Shown here piece by piece: positions 1 through 8,724 of a DNA stretch of 64,000 nt (its first letter is position 1; the number at the start of each line of letters is the position of its first letter). This stretch comes from Bremerella volcania (lineage in GTDB: Bacteria > Planctomycetota > Planctomycetia > Pirellulales > Pirellulaceae). The stretch covers positions 3,162,001-3,226,000 of the forward strand of contig NZ_CP036289.1 in the NCBI RefSeq assembly GCF_007748115.1, given 5' to 3'. A model generated the notes under the pieces. The model did not search any database, had not been told where the DNA came from, and saw nothing but the letters and a program-made list of their open reading frames with translations. Made by a program: the position numbers and the translations under genes.

Positions 1-1
1 C

Positions 2-1279
2 GCAATCTATGCCGTAAGCTCTTGCGCTGCCGTGTTGCTGGCCTCGTTTGGTGGTCTGGCCCTACTACAGTGGGAAGCTTGGGACCTGGCGGGCCCCTTG
101 TTAATGATGGTCCCTTTGGGCTATTTGCTTATTTCCACTCGATACGCCAATCAAAGCAGGACCCACCTACAGTTAGCAGCTGTATGTGGAACATGTCTTC
201 TAACCGTCGCCGTCTTGGTATTGGCCTATGGCCTGTCGATTCGGAGAATCGAGCCACTCACGGGTCACGCCAGCGAGATGATGCTTGCGGCGTTTCTTTT
301 GGAAGTCAGCCTCTTCTTTGGGATGTATTCGATCTCATCGAAACAGTCAGCTGGAAACTTTCTCGCGTTGTTGGCCGGAAGTGCGGCGGTCGTGCAGTTC
401 GAGCACTACTTAGGTACGTCGTACGAATTCGGACTGTTCACTTTTGGCTTGATTGGTCTGGTCGTGTTGTTCGTCGATCGTCTTTTCGAGTTGGAGAATT
501 CGGAATCATCGAATGGGAATCGTTCATTCGGTCTCAGTGGACAGTTGCTTTTGAGCATTGCTGGGATGGGCAGTGTGTTGCTGGCTCTCAACCGTCTCAT
601 GATGGTCGGCTTTCATGATGGGACGCTGGTACTCTTGCTGGGAATGATTGTCTCGTCACTATTGGCAGCATTGATTGTCGTTCCCCGAATGGTAAGCCGT
701 TGGTACGTGGCCCTGGCCATCTTGCAGGGGGGCGCTGCTTTGTTACTGGTCGCGTTTGGATTGAAGCTCGAGCCGTGGCAGAAACTGGAGATCCTATTGG
801 CGGTCCTGGGAGTGGTTATCCTTATTGCTTCCCATATAGGGTGGGTACAGGAAGGGGAACGCCAGGATGATTGGGTCACCCTGGGGCTTGTTGTCGGGAG
901 CCTGCTCTTTGCCGTCCCCATGTTGACCGGTCTTCTCGGCCAACGGCTAGACTTTTACAGCGAAACAACCCGCTGGGGGCTTGTGCACGAGATTGGAGCG
1001 ATCGTCGTTGGCCTGAGCCTGTTAGGGACGGGCATTCTGTTCCGAATACGCTCGACAACCATCGTCGGGGCGATTGCGATGCTGTTATACCTTGGCACAC
1101 TCGTGGTCTATGTTCACCTGCCTGAACGCTTACAAAGCGTGGCAGTCTACATGATGATTGGCGGCGGGATATTCTTTATCGTCTCGATGCTACTCAGCAT
1201 ATTTCGTGACTATCTTTTGGCCATGCCAGAAAGGTTTCGCAATCGAAGAGGCCTGTTCCGTGTCCTGACTTGGCGATAA
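2..1279 (+). CDS. Multi-pass membrane protein, 5'-truncated by window edge
   Basis: The reading frame is open from base 2 to the TAA at 1277-1279, so the true start probably lies left of the window. The visible 425 residues are mostly hydrophobic, with about a dozen likely membrane-spanning stretches separated by very short loops. A short Arg-rich tail (RFRNRRGLFRVLTWR) ends the protein. I do not recognise a family and see no catalytic motif, zinc site or transport signature. It could be a membrane-bound DUF protein or part of a larger polytopic protein. A GTG at 32 is in frame, but nothing marks it as the start. It converges with the DUF5690 transporter gene, 72 bases away. Confidence 0.6.
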   Translation, partial: AIYAVSSCAAVLLASFGGLALLQWEAWDLAGPLLMMVPLGYLLISTRYANQSRTHLQLAAVCGTCLLTVAVLVLAYGLSIRRIEPLTGHASEMMLAAFLLEVSLFFGMYSISSKQSAGNFLALLAGSAAVVQFEHYLGTSYEFGLFTFGLIGLVVLFVDRLFELENSESSNGNRSFGLSGQLLLSIAGMGSVLLALNRLMMVGFHDGTLVLLLGMIVSSLLAALIVVPRMVSRWYVALAILQGGAALLLVAFGLKLEPWQKLEILLAVLGVVILIASHIGWVQEGERQDDWVTLGLVVGSLLFAVPMLTGLLGQRLDFYSETTRWGLVHEIGAIVVGLSLLGTGILFRIRSTTIVGAIAMLLYLGTLVVYVHLPERLQSVAVYMMIGGGIFFIVSMLLSIFRDYLLAMPERFRNRRGLFRVLTWR

Positions 1280-1351
1280 AAAGCCTGACATGGCGTGTGC
1301 TAGAAATACTCCCGGTTTGGTTGATAACGAAATAGGGAGCAACGTGGCGAA

Positions 1352-2653
1352 CTAAACTCGCTCGGCGACGGCAGAGGCCGTTGCCGGCTGCCGGCCATGG
1401 TTGGCGAAGTAGAGTGAAGCAATAAAAAGTGCCAGAAGAGATGCCGCCAGGGCGATCCAGCAGACCGTTGTGAAAAAGTCGAGGAAGTTCTCACGACCGG
1501 CAAATAAATTGCGTGAGAACATGATCACGACATATCCTAAATAGCCGAATGCGTCTGCAAGATACATCAGAAAACCAAGGTTTCCCCGCTCACGAGTCAT
1601 CGCCAACAGACGTTCGAAGACCGTCGTGTGAATCGCGACGTACGGTAAATAAAGGCCAAAGCCGATCAGCACCATGAATTGGAACGCACCCATCGATTGG
1701 GTTTGTTGCCCGATCAATGCGACGGCCACGATGACAAATCCAAGGGCACAAATTCCCAGGGAAAGGAAGAAGGCCAGCCGGTTATTGCGAACGTAAATCG
1801 AAAGACCGTTTACGAACATCACACCCATGGCAACCCACATTTCCGAGCGTGTGAAAATCGATGGCGCCGCTTGTTGTCCCAGATCGCCCCAAAGCTCAGC
1901 AGCGAAATCCGCCCGGATGCTACGGATGATCGTGATTAGAAGATAGATGCCTACCAAAACCGATAGCCCTAACGCATAACGGCTAAACAATGACCAGCGA
2001 TCATGCGGCGTCATCGTTTCGCGGGCCGATCTGGCAGCAATATCTTGTTCGCTGGGGGCTGGAATCCTGGTAAGCATTCCGACGCATACGCAAAGCGGGA
2101 GTAGAAAAATCAGCCCTGCGGTAAACGGCATCCAGTCTTCCCGTACGCCGTTGGCTAGTAACCATGCTCCGACCGACTTGGTGACGCCGTCAGCGAGGAT
2201 GAAACTAGTACAAAGTCCAGCTACCAAGGCTTCCGTGAGTCGGCGTCCTTCCAGAAAACCAAGTACCAAACCAAACACCATGCCCAGGCACAGTCCGTTA
2301 AAGAACAGCCCAATGGCATTCCAAGGACGGGGCAGGATGCCGAACAATGCGAGCGCGGCTTCGGCAAAAAGAATGAGCCCAAGCAGAGCGATGGCGCGAC
2401 GCTTCGGAGGCATTTCGGAAATGATCTTGATACCAATGAACTTCGACAGCATGTAGCCCAGGACTTGGATCGAAACGACGATCGTCTTAAAGTCGATACT
2501 GCCGACCATCGTTCCGTCATACTCAGCGACCGTAAAGGGCTTGCGAAAGCCATACATGCAAAAGTACGTTCCGAATGCTGCGAAGACGGCCCAAAATGCC
2601 CAGAAAGACTCTGATCTCTTCGAGCGTTGATCCGGTAGACTTGCGGGACTCAT
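1352..2653 (-). CDS. DUF5690 family MFS-like transporter
   Basis: This 433-residue protein has about 12 predicted membrane helices and resembles the major facilitator superfamily. Its N-terminus (FGTYFCMYGFRKPF, near residues 26-39) is the hallmark I associate with DUF5690 proteins. It is the last gene of a minus-strand run: PhoD-like phosphatase, Fe-dependent alcohol dehydrogenase, phnX, then this gene 54 bases downstream of phnX. The context suggests uptake of an organophosphonate or of a product of its breakdown, but the substrate cannot be read from the sequence. Export is also possible. The family call is fairly secure; the substrate is inference. Confidence 0.8.
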   Translation of the reverse strand: MSPASLPDQRSKRSESFWAFWAVFAAFGTYFCMYGFRKPFTVAEYDGTMVGSIDFKTIVVSIQVLGYMLSKFIGIKIISEMPPKRRAIALLGLILFAEAALALFGILPRPWNAIGLFFNGLCLGMVFGLVLGFLEGRRLTEALVAGLCTSFILADGVTKSVGAWLLANGVREDWMPFTAGLIFLLPLCVCVGMLTRIPAPSEQDIAARSARETMTPHDRWSLFSRYALGLSVLVGIYLLITIIRSIRADFAAELWGDLGQQAAPSIFTRSEMWVAMGVMFVNGLSIYVRNNRLAFFLSLGICALGFVIVAVALIGQQTQSMGAFQFMVLIGFGLYLPYVAIHTTVFERLLAMTRERGNLGFLMYLADAFGYLGYVVIMFSRNLFAGRENFLDFFTTVCWIALAASLLALFIASLYFANHGRQPATASAVAERV

Positions 2654-2707
2654 GGGCTAGGAGTGTCGGGGTAAAAGGAATTGGATTAGCAAGTTGAATT
2701 GGAGATT

Positions 2708-3523
2708 TTACGGACACTCGCCGCTGGCGAGCCGTTGATTGATCTGGCGTACGACACGCGGGAGATCTTCGATCGAAGCAATCGTGAAATGGCTACCGGC
2801 GTTTTGGAACATCGAAGCGGTCGCATCAAGTCGTTTAGACTTTGAATCGGTATCTAGTTGGCAGTAGCTGTCAAAGCTCAGGCCTGTGATGCTGCTACTG
2901 TCGCAGATACCGACCGTCCAGCATCCGGCATTTCGGCCTGCTTCAATATCCGCTACGGTATCACCGACTTTGACGACCGACTGCGGAGGGAAAACATTCA
3001 GCTTCTGCATAATGTGGTAAATCATCCAGGGAGCCGGTCGGCCGTTGGGTACATCGTCGGCACAGACGTTGGCGTCGGGGACAAAGCCCTGCTCGTTCGC
3101 TGCCAGAGAAACTAAATCAGCGGCTGCTCGGAAGTAACCCGTAGTGCTGCCGATTTTGATATCTTCCGCACGTAAGTTGCGGATGACTTCAAGCAGCTGC
3201 GGTACCAATTGGCTGTTTTGCTTGATCGCTTCTAATTGATAGGGAACAAATTGATCGTACATCTGCGAGACATCGGCATCGGTCCAGGAGGTCCCTTTGC
3301 CGTCGTGCCAGCGCTTTGAGATTCCATCGGTACTGAGCATCGCCATGAGATGCTCTCGCTTGTTAAGCCCCATCGGCCGACGAGCCTCTTCATCCGAAAC
3401 GTGAACGCCATGAGCCGCGAACACCTTGGCAAAGGCAGTCGCCGGAGCACACGAACCGAAGTCGATCGTCGTGCCTGCCCAATCGAAAACGACAAGTTGA
3501 ATCTTGCTGAGTGGTAGAGTCAT
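2708..3523 (-). CDS. phnX: Phosphonoacetaldehyde hydrolase (phosphonatase)
   Basis: A HAD-superfamily enzyme of 271 residues that splits the C-P bond of phosphonoacetaldehyde, giving acetaldehyde and phosphate. The HAD motif [11 protein letters not shown] places the nucleophile at Asp14. The cap-domain Schiff-base lysine sits in MGLNKREHL (Lys55), as in characterised phosphonatases. The later HAD motifs are [12 protein letters not shown] and the preceding GSTTGY. Length is normal for the family. It lies between a phosphonoacetaldehyde reductase-like gene (36 bases upstream) and a DUF5690 transporter (54 bases downstream). No 2-aminoethylphosphonate transaminase (phnW), the usual partner, is present in the window, so phosphonoacetaldehyde may come from another donor. 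Confidence 0.95.
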   Translation of the reverse strand: MTLPLSKIQLVVFDWAGTTIDFGSCAPATAFAKVFAAHGVHVSDEEARRPMGLNKREHLMAMLSTDGISKRWHDGKGTSWTDADVSQMYDQFVPYQLEAIKQNSQLVPQLLEVIRNLRAEDIKIGSTTGYFRAAADLVSLAANEQGFVPDANVCADDVPNGRPAPWMIYHIMQKLNVFPPQSVVKVGDTVADIEAGRNAGCWTVGICDSSSITGLSFDSYCQLDTDSKSKRLDATASMFQNAGSHFTIASIEDLPRVVRQINQRLASGECP

Positions 3524-3559
3524 GGGAGCTTAAGTGTATAGTTCGCGATGAATATCGTG

Positions 3560-4765
3560 TTAGCCGGCCGTGGCTTTGGGCGGTATGGTTGGACGGCGGC
3601 TTCCAGCGCCAATCGTGGATCTACCCTGAAGGAGTGAGAACAACTCTTCCTGACTGGCCATTCGAGGATTGTTAGAAAGTCGCGCGGCGTTGACGCGGCT
3701 AGCCAGTACACGCAGGCTTTCCTCGGTACGGATTCCGGCCGAGGCGAGCGTTGGGTTGCAGCCGAGCGAGCTAACGAATGCTTCGATCTGTTGGCATGCT
3801 TGTTCTACCGAAGCGGCTCTCAAGATGTCGAGAATGAGCGATAGCCGCTGCCGAACATGAGCGGTCCCTCGCCGATCCGCGCAATCGGAGGTCGATATTC
3901 CGAAGTTGTAAGCGAGGACACTGCTTAAAGTCGTGGCGACGGCTGCCCCATGGGGAATGCCATAGTCCGCCGTTAACGCGTAGGAAATAGCATGAGGAAG
4001 CGTCGTCTTGCTGATGTTGATCGCCTTTCCCGCGAGATGCGAAGCGAGGCTCATTGCATGTCGAGCTTCCGGGGTCGGGGCATTCGTTGCCGTGGGTAAA
4101 TGCTCGAATGCGAGGGTCGCGGCCGATGTGGCATAAGCGACCGATTCGTCGGTCGCACCCACTGCCCAGATCGATTCGATTGCCTGACAAAACGCGTCCA
4201 GGCCTGTCGCTGCGGTCATTCGCGGAGGAACGCTATAGGTCAATTCCGGATCGACCACGGCGACGCAGGGGAGCAGACATGGATCGGCAACTGAGTATTT
4301 TTGACCATCAACGTAAACGACGGCGAAATGAGTTGATTCGCTTCCCGTACCGGCTGTCGTTGGGACCGCGACCAATGGCAACGTACCCTGTGAGAGTGCC
4401 AGGCCGTTTACAGCAATATTACGGGGGCTCTCGGCATGCCGTGCCATCGATGCAATCATCTTCGCAAGGTCGATCGCGGTACCCCCTCCCAACGCGATCA
4501 CCAGGTCCGGATCGGCATCGCGACACCTGGCAACACCGAGCTCGACGTCTTCAATCTTGGGATTAGGTTCGAAACCACTAAACAGCGTTATGGCATCGGG
4601 CGGAAGAAACTGCCGCAATTGAGTGGCAGCACCCGAAAGGTTGTAAGCAACTTCGTCGACAACCAGAAACGTACGAATTGCACGAAACTGCTCAAAGATC
4701 CGGGGAATCTCTGCGAGAGAACCTTCGGATAGATACACAGTCTGTTTTTTTCCAAAGTGCGGCAA
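3560..4765 (-). CDS. Iron-containing alcohol dehydrogenase, phosphonoacetaldehyde reductase-like
   Basis: A group III (Fe-ADH) dehydrogenase of 401 residues. It has the NAD-binding ALGGGTAIDLAK motif, the PTTAGTGSE motif and the metal-site region LPHAISYALT...GIPHG. In the helix that normally gives the first metal His, this protein reads GLDAFCQAIESIW: the usual His is Gln, a feature I associate with the phosphonoacetaldehyde reductase (PhpC) subgroup. That subgroup interconverts phosphonoacetaldehyde and 2-hydroxyethylphosphonate. Placed directly upstream of phnX, the enzyme could oxidise 2-hydroxyethylphosphonate to feed PhnX. Family is secure; direction and exact substrate are inferred from context. 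Confidence 0.85.
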   Translation of the reverse strand: MPHFGKKQTVYLSEGSLAEIPRIFEQFRAIRTFLVVDEVAYNLSGAATQLRQFLPPDAITLFSGFEPNPKIEDVELGVARCRDADPDLVIALGGGTAIDLAKMIASMARHAESPRNIAVNGLALSQGTLPLVAVPTTAGTGSESTHFAVVYVDGQKYSVADPCLLPCVAVVDPELTYSVPPRMTAATGLDAFCQAIESIWAVGATDESVAYATSAATLAFEHLPTATNAPTPEARHAMSLASHLAGKAINISKTTLPHAISYALTADYGIPHGAAVATTLSSVLAYNFGISTSDCADRRGTAHVRQRLSLILDILRAASVEQACQQIEAFVSSLGCNPTLASAGIRTEESLRVLASRVNAARLSNNPRMASQEELFSLLQGRSTIGAGSRRPTIPPKATAG

Positions 4766-4823
4766 AACTCTAGGCCTTTAGTGTTCGAAGTCCGTTTCGT
4801 ATCTCTGAGTGTTCTAAATCGAC

Positions 4824-6140
4824 TTAACTGGTTGACAATTCATCAGCCGTGAGAGAAACATCCCACATGGGACGTCCTTTCATTTGCACCCATTCCGCAT
4901 GAAGTCGGGGAGGCGATTGGGTACCGTCGGCTTCCAGTCGAAGCCAGACGTGGGGAACGGCTTCACCGCGAATCAGATTTGGATGAGGCACATTGAGCTT
5001 GGGAATGGTGCTATCGTGAATGGGCGACACGATAAACTGATGAATCGCATAACCGACCGTCTTCTCTGTGTCGTACTTCAAGTGCCGCGAGCAGTGGATA
5101 TCGCCCCCGATTAACACGACCCCCGATATTTTATTGTCACCAATGAACTCAAATAAGCCATCTCGCTCGTGGGTGTAGGAACCCCAGTCATCCGATTCGG
5201 TGTTCTCTTTGTCATCCCAGATCATGCCGCATGCAATCAGCTTGAAAGGTGCACTGGAAGCCAACAATGCCTCCTTGAGCCACTCCCACTGCTGTTTGCC
5301 CAATAGTGTTGGCTGACTCGGATCGACAGGCGATTTTTCGGTTCTGGCAAACCACCGTGTATCCAGCAGGAAGACTTCGATGGGGCCATAACGGAACTTC
5401 GTATAAATTCCGGATTGGTCATGACCGAAGTCTTGGTTTGCTCGATACTCTACGAACGCTCGACGTGTATTCTCTTTCCCTTTCAGACGTCCATCGGAAT
5501 CATTGCGTCCGAAATCGTGGTCGTCCCAAGTTCCCCAGGTTGGCGTATGGCTAATCAAGGATGCCAATTGAGGGACCTGAAGAAATTCGCGATGCCGCTC
5601 TCGAGCGACCCTTAATTGGGTGGAGTCGATATAGGGAGTGTCACCCAAGAGCACTAAGCCCTGGGCACCACGCTGCTCCATCTGGGTCCATAGTTCCAGA
5701 GGTTTGTTCGGTGCACATGATCCGAATGCCAAGCAAACGCTGCTGTCTTGCGAGGGCTCAGGGGCTGTTTCAAAGTAGTATTCTTCCCCTGAAATGAGCT
5801 GCCCGTTTGGGCCCGAAATCTTATATTGGTATCTGTTACCAGGCTGCATTCCAGCGGCATACCACACTAGGCAATGGTCGTTCTCGGGCTTGGCTTCGGC
5901 GTGAATGACACGTTCTTCGGTTCCGTCATCTTTCAAGACGTGTAACGCGTAATTGCCCGGCACACCGGGAAGAAACCAAATGTTGGCATCAACATGGGAA
6001 ACGTGACCTACCATCGGTCCGGTAAACTTAGCAGGAACTTGGTCACTGCCTTCCGCGGAACTGGCTAGGAGGGACGCGGCCGATATGGCAATCATCGAGC
6101 GCCGGTCCAGATTGTGAGCCATGTTTCGCTTCGCTCCCAT
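4824..6140 (-). CDS. PhoD-like alkaline phosphatase/phosphodiesterase, Tat-exported
   Basis: A secreted metallophosphatase of the PhoD family. An N-terminal Fn3-like domain (around residues 40-120) precedes the catalytic domain. Metal-ligand motifs seen are [34 protein letters not shown] and [11 protein letters not shown]. The N-terminus carries a twin-arginine motif ([10 protein letters not shown]) followed by a hydrophobic alanine-rich stretch, so export through Tat is expected. The frame opens further upstream with a GTG at 6185, but that has no ribosome site and lengthens the signal; ATG at 6140 (with GAGG upstream) or ATG at 6122 is more likely. It begins the minus-strand phosphonate run. 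It may release phosphate or a phosphonate head group from an ester outside the cytoplasm; this is inference. Confidence 0.85.
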   Translation of the reverse strand: MGAKRNMAHNLDRRSMIAISAASLLASSAEGSDQVPAKFTGPMVGHVSHVDANIWFLPGVPGNYALHVLKDDGTEERVIHAEAKPENDHCLVWYAAGMQPGNRYQYKISGPNGQLISGEEYYFETAPEPSQDSSVCLAFGSCAPNKPLELWTQMEQRGAQGLVLLGDTPYIDSTQLRVARERHREFLQVPQLASLISHTPTWGTWDDHDFGRNDSDGRLKGKENTRRAFVEYRANQDFGHDQSGIYTKFRYGPIEVFLLDTRWFARTEKSPVDPSQPTLLGKQQWEWLKEALLASSAPFKLIACGMIWDDKENTESDDWGSYTHERDGLFEFIGDNKISGVVLIGGDIHCSRHLKYDTEKTVGYAIHQFIVSPIHDSTIPKLNVPHPNLIRGEAVPHVWLRLEADGTQSPPRLHAEWVQMKGRPMWDVSLTADELSTS

Positions 6141-6381
6141 CGGTAAGCGTTTCCTCAACGTTAGTTTTTCGAGAAATGTGACCACGAGTCAATATTCGTG
6201 CTGTGCAAAATCATTCTGCCGGAAAGTTGCCTGGTAGTCAACAAATGTGTTGTGAATTCGCTGTTAAGATTAACGTTCTGGAAGTCGCTGTGTAGAGTTA
6301 GCGAGCGTATCAAAACAGGAGCGCAGCGACATAAGTGGCAAAGCAGTCGCGAATTCGGAAAGACAACGCCGCGGGAAAGAT
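6141..6381. other. Intergenic spacer before the PhoD-phn run
   Basis: About 240 bases between the XRE-cupin gene and the PhoD-like gene, both on the minus strand. I see no credible gene, RNA or strong hairpin here. It probably holds the promoter of the phosphatase-phosphonate run and, if the upstream regulator acts locally, its operator. No convincing -35/-10 pair was found by eye. Confidence 0.4.
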
Positions 6382-6945
6382 TTAGGTTTGCGGCGATTGG
6401 AAAACGCAGAGCACAACGGCTTGTTTCTTGTAAGAGTTCACAAGCCGATGCGGCACACTGGCATCGAAATAAAGGCTATCGCCCGACTGAAGTTTGAAGA
6501 CATCGCCGTCGTACTCGAAGTCGACATTGCCTGCCTGGACTAATAGAAACTCCTCACCCAGGTGGGGCAAAGCCTCTTCACGGGCAACTCCCGGAGGGAT
6601 TGTGATCATGAATGGGTCCATCGATCGCGATTTGCGGCGGTGGGCCAGTGACTCATAGACCGAGGTGTTCGCTTCCGACTGGTCCCGTTCAACGACTTTT
6701 CGCTCGTTTTTCCGTACCATCGTGAGCGAGGGCTTCTCATCGAGCCCTTCTACCAGTTTGGACGTTGGAACCCCCAATGCCTTGGCAATTTCGGCCAAAG
6801 CTGGCAGCGACGGCGTGACGCGAAAGTTTTCGACCTTCGATAGCCAACTGCGCGTAAGCCCAGTGCGCGATGCTACTTCCTCCAACGTTAACCGTTGGTC
6901 GATGCGGAGAGATCGGATTCGTTCGGCAAGTTCAACGAGGTTCAT
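6382..6945 (-). CDS. XRE-family regulator with C-terminal cupin domain
   Basis: A 187-residue transcription factor. Residues 5-60 form a helix-turn-helix of the Cro/C1 type ([21 protein letters not shown]). Residues 110-185 form a single cupin barrel ([22 protein letters not shown] and later [15 protein letters not shown]) that would bind a small effector. The architecture is that of PuuR/SutR-like regulators. It lies 82 bases after the sulfatase stop and about 240 bases before the PhoD-like gene, all on the minus strand, so it is a candidate controller of the phosphonate/phosphate cluster, the sulfatase, or both. The effector cannot be told from sequence. Confidence 0.9.
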   Translation of the reverse strand: MNLVELAERIRSLRIDQRLTLEEVASRTGLTRSWLSKVENFRVTPSLPALAEIAKALGVPTSKLVEGLDEKPSLTMVRKNERKVVERDQSEANTSVYESLAHRRKSRSMDPFMITIPPGVAREEALPHLGEEFLLVQAGNVDFEYDGDVFKLQSGDSLYFDASVPHRLVNSYKKQAVVLCVFQSPQT

Positions 6946-7027
6946 CGCGGTATTATATTCGACCTTTAGATCGACACAACATGTCTAGTGGCTTGACTTT
7001 CCAGCTGTGTGAAGTCTTTGTTTGTAC

Positions 7028-8485
7028 TCAAAAGAGGGGCTCGGCCATCTCCTGATTTAGCTCGTGCCATTTCCTTAATAGGTCCTCCATCCGCTGCCGC
7101 TGATCCTGGCTATTCGAGAGATCAATTGTCTCTGAGGGATCGTCCTCGAGGTCGAACAATTGCCACTTACTGGTGGTATCGTGTCCATTCGGGGCAACAA
7201 TTTTCCAGCGGCCTTCCCGTAGAGCCGCCCTTTTGCCTTGTCGCCAGTAAAGAGTTCGTTTGCTACCTAATTCTGGGTTGCCGATAACCTTCGCAATATC
7301 AATGCCGTCTAACTCATATGGTGACTTGGTGCCGATCAAACCCGTCAGCGCGGGAAAAAGATCGAGTGAACTGACAACAGCGTCCGATACCGATCCACCC
7401 TGGAGTTGTCCTGGCCAACGAATCAAGAAAGGAACACGAATACCACCTTCGTACATGCTTCCTTTGCCGTCTCGCAGTGGAACATTGCTGGCGGTCGTTT
7501 CTTTGGTTGGTCCGCCGTTATCACTGAAGAATACGACCAATGTGCTGTCGCTTTGCCCTGTTTCTTCAAGGGATTGCAGGATTTGTCCGACACTGCGGTC
7601 TAAATCATAAAGCATCGCAAGGAAGATGCGGCGGTGAATGTCGTTTTCCTCCTTAAAAAGTGTTAGCGTCTCGTTCTTGGCTTGGAGCGGACTGTGCACC
7701 GCGTTGTAGGCGACATACAGAAACCAGGGGCTTGAGCGGTAACGCTCGATAAACGAGGTCGCCTCGCGGGTGATCGCATCGGTGAAGTAAGCGTTTTCGA
7801 CAACCGGCTGTCCTTCGCGAAGTATCGGGTTGTTCGCATCGTAATCGGGTTCGTCATGCCCCATATGAGATGAGTAGATCAGATTCTTCGAGACCTGGTA
7901 GCGATCAATGTGACCAAGCGGAAGCCCTTTTCGGCGGATCCAAGTAGTCGTCTCGTTCCACGGGCTGGGCACGAAATAATGGCCCTCATGAAGAAAGCCG
8001 AAGAATTCGTCGAAACCATGACGCTGCGGATGATAGTCCGCGGCACCGCCGAGATGCCACTTGCCTACCAGACCGTTTGTATAGCCAGCATCGTGCAGGT
8101 ACTCCGCCATGGTTTGTTGTTTGCTTGGTAAACCTGTCTGCGAGTCTTCATTGCGGGCACCAATTGGGTTGAATTCGTAGCCAAATCGCAGTGGAATTCT
8201 TCCAGTGAGAAACCCGGCCCGCGAAGGGCTGCAATTTGGCGCAGTCACATAAGCCTGGGTGCAGCGTACTGCCGTCTGACTGAAAGCATCAATTCTTGGC
8301 GTTTTGACGGACGCATTTCCTTGACAGCCTAACTCGGCATAGCCTAGGTCATCGGCTACCAGAAGCAATACATTGGGCGGCTTTGGCGAATCTGGTGATA
8401 GCGCGGACGCTGGTGAGCTAATAGTACTGAATAGGAGGCAGCCAAGGCCGATCACAGCATATTTGCAATTGGGGGAAGTTCTCAT
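7028..8485 (-). CDS. Secreted type I sulfatase (arylsulfatase family)
   Basis: A formylglycine-dependent sulfatase. The signature NCSPSRAGFLTGR carries the cysteine that is converted to formylglycine. The metal-binding LLVADDLGYAELG motif lies near the N-terminus, and VFFSDNGGP supplies the later Asp/Asn ligands. An ATG at 8485 gives a clean signal peptide (MRTSPNCKYAVIGLGCLLFS followed by SSPASA); the longer frame from 8542 puts 19 charged residues before it and is less likely. Expected location is periplasmic or extracellular, acting on sulfated polysaccharide as is typical for planctomycetes; substrate not determinable. It is divergent from the LamG-cytochrome gene and precedes the XRE-cupin gene by 82 bases. 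Confidence 0.93.
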   Translation of the reverse strand: MRTSPNCKYAVIGLGCLLFSTISSPASALSPDSPKPPNVLLLVADDLGYAELGCQGNASVKTPRIDAFSQTAVRCTQAYVTAPNCSPSRAGFLTGRIPLRFGYEFNPIGARNEDSQTGLPSKQQTMAEYLHDAGYTNGLVGKWHLGGAADYHPQRHGFDEFFGFLHEGHYFVPSPWNETTTWIRRKGLPLGHIDRYQVSKNLIYSSHMGHDEPDYDANNPILREGQPVVENAYFTDAITREATSFIERYRSSPWFLYVAYNAVHSPLQAKNETLTLFKEENDIHRRIFLAMLYDLDRSVGQILQSLEETGQSDSTLVVFFSDNGGPTKETTASNVPLRDGKGSMYEGGIRVPFLIRWPGQLQGGSVSDAVVSSLDLFPALTGLIGTKSPYELDGIDIAKVIGNPELGSKRTLYWRQGKRAALREGRWKIVAPNGHDTTSKWQLFDLEDDPSETIDLSNSQDQRQRMEDLLRKWHELNQEMAEPLF

Positions 8486-8724
8486 GATTTGGTCAGGAAA
8501 TCGGGAATCAATGAAGGGAGTTGGGAGGCCAATCTTTGGCAATTTTCGATGAGGGGAGTCGATCTAGCTTAGCCAAGAAACCTTGACGAAAGCAAAAAAT
8601 CTATGGATATTTAAGGTTCCTTCCTTTCGCTTCCATTGGAAGTCTTTTTCCCTCCTTGTAGTTTGGTGATTCGCCAAACGCCTTCCCTTGATCGCGTTTT
8701 GGCTCTTCTCGATAGGTATTGCTG

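Noticed and set aside
32-1279. GTG at 32 as the true start of the first membrane protein
   Set aside because: The frame stays open to the window edge (base 2) with more hydrophobic residues, so the gene is more likely cut by the window.
4054-4566. 170-residue plus-strand frame opposite the Fe-ADH gene
   Set aside because: It is a shadow of a well-supported enzyme gene and its product is Arg/Pro/Ser-rich with no domain.
6198-6497. 99-residue frame on the plus strand between the PhoD-like and XRE genes
   Set aside because: It runs into the XRE-cupin gene on the other strand, is Arg/Lys-rich without pattern, and has no ribosome site.
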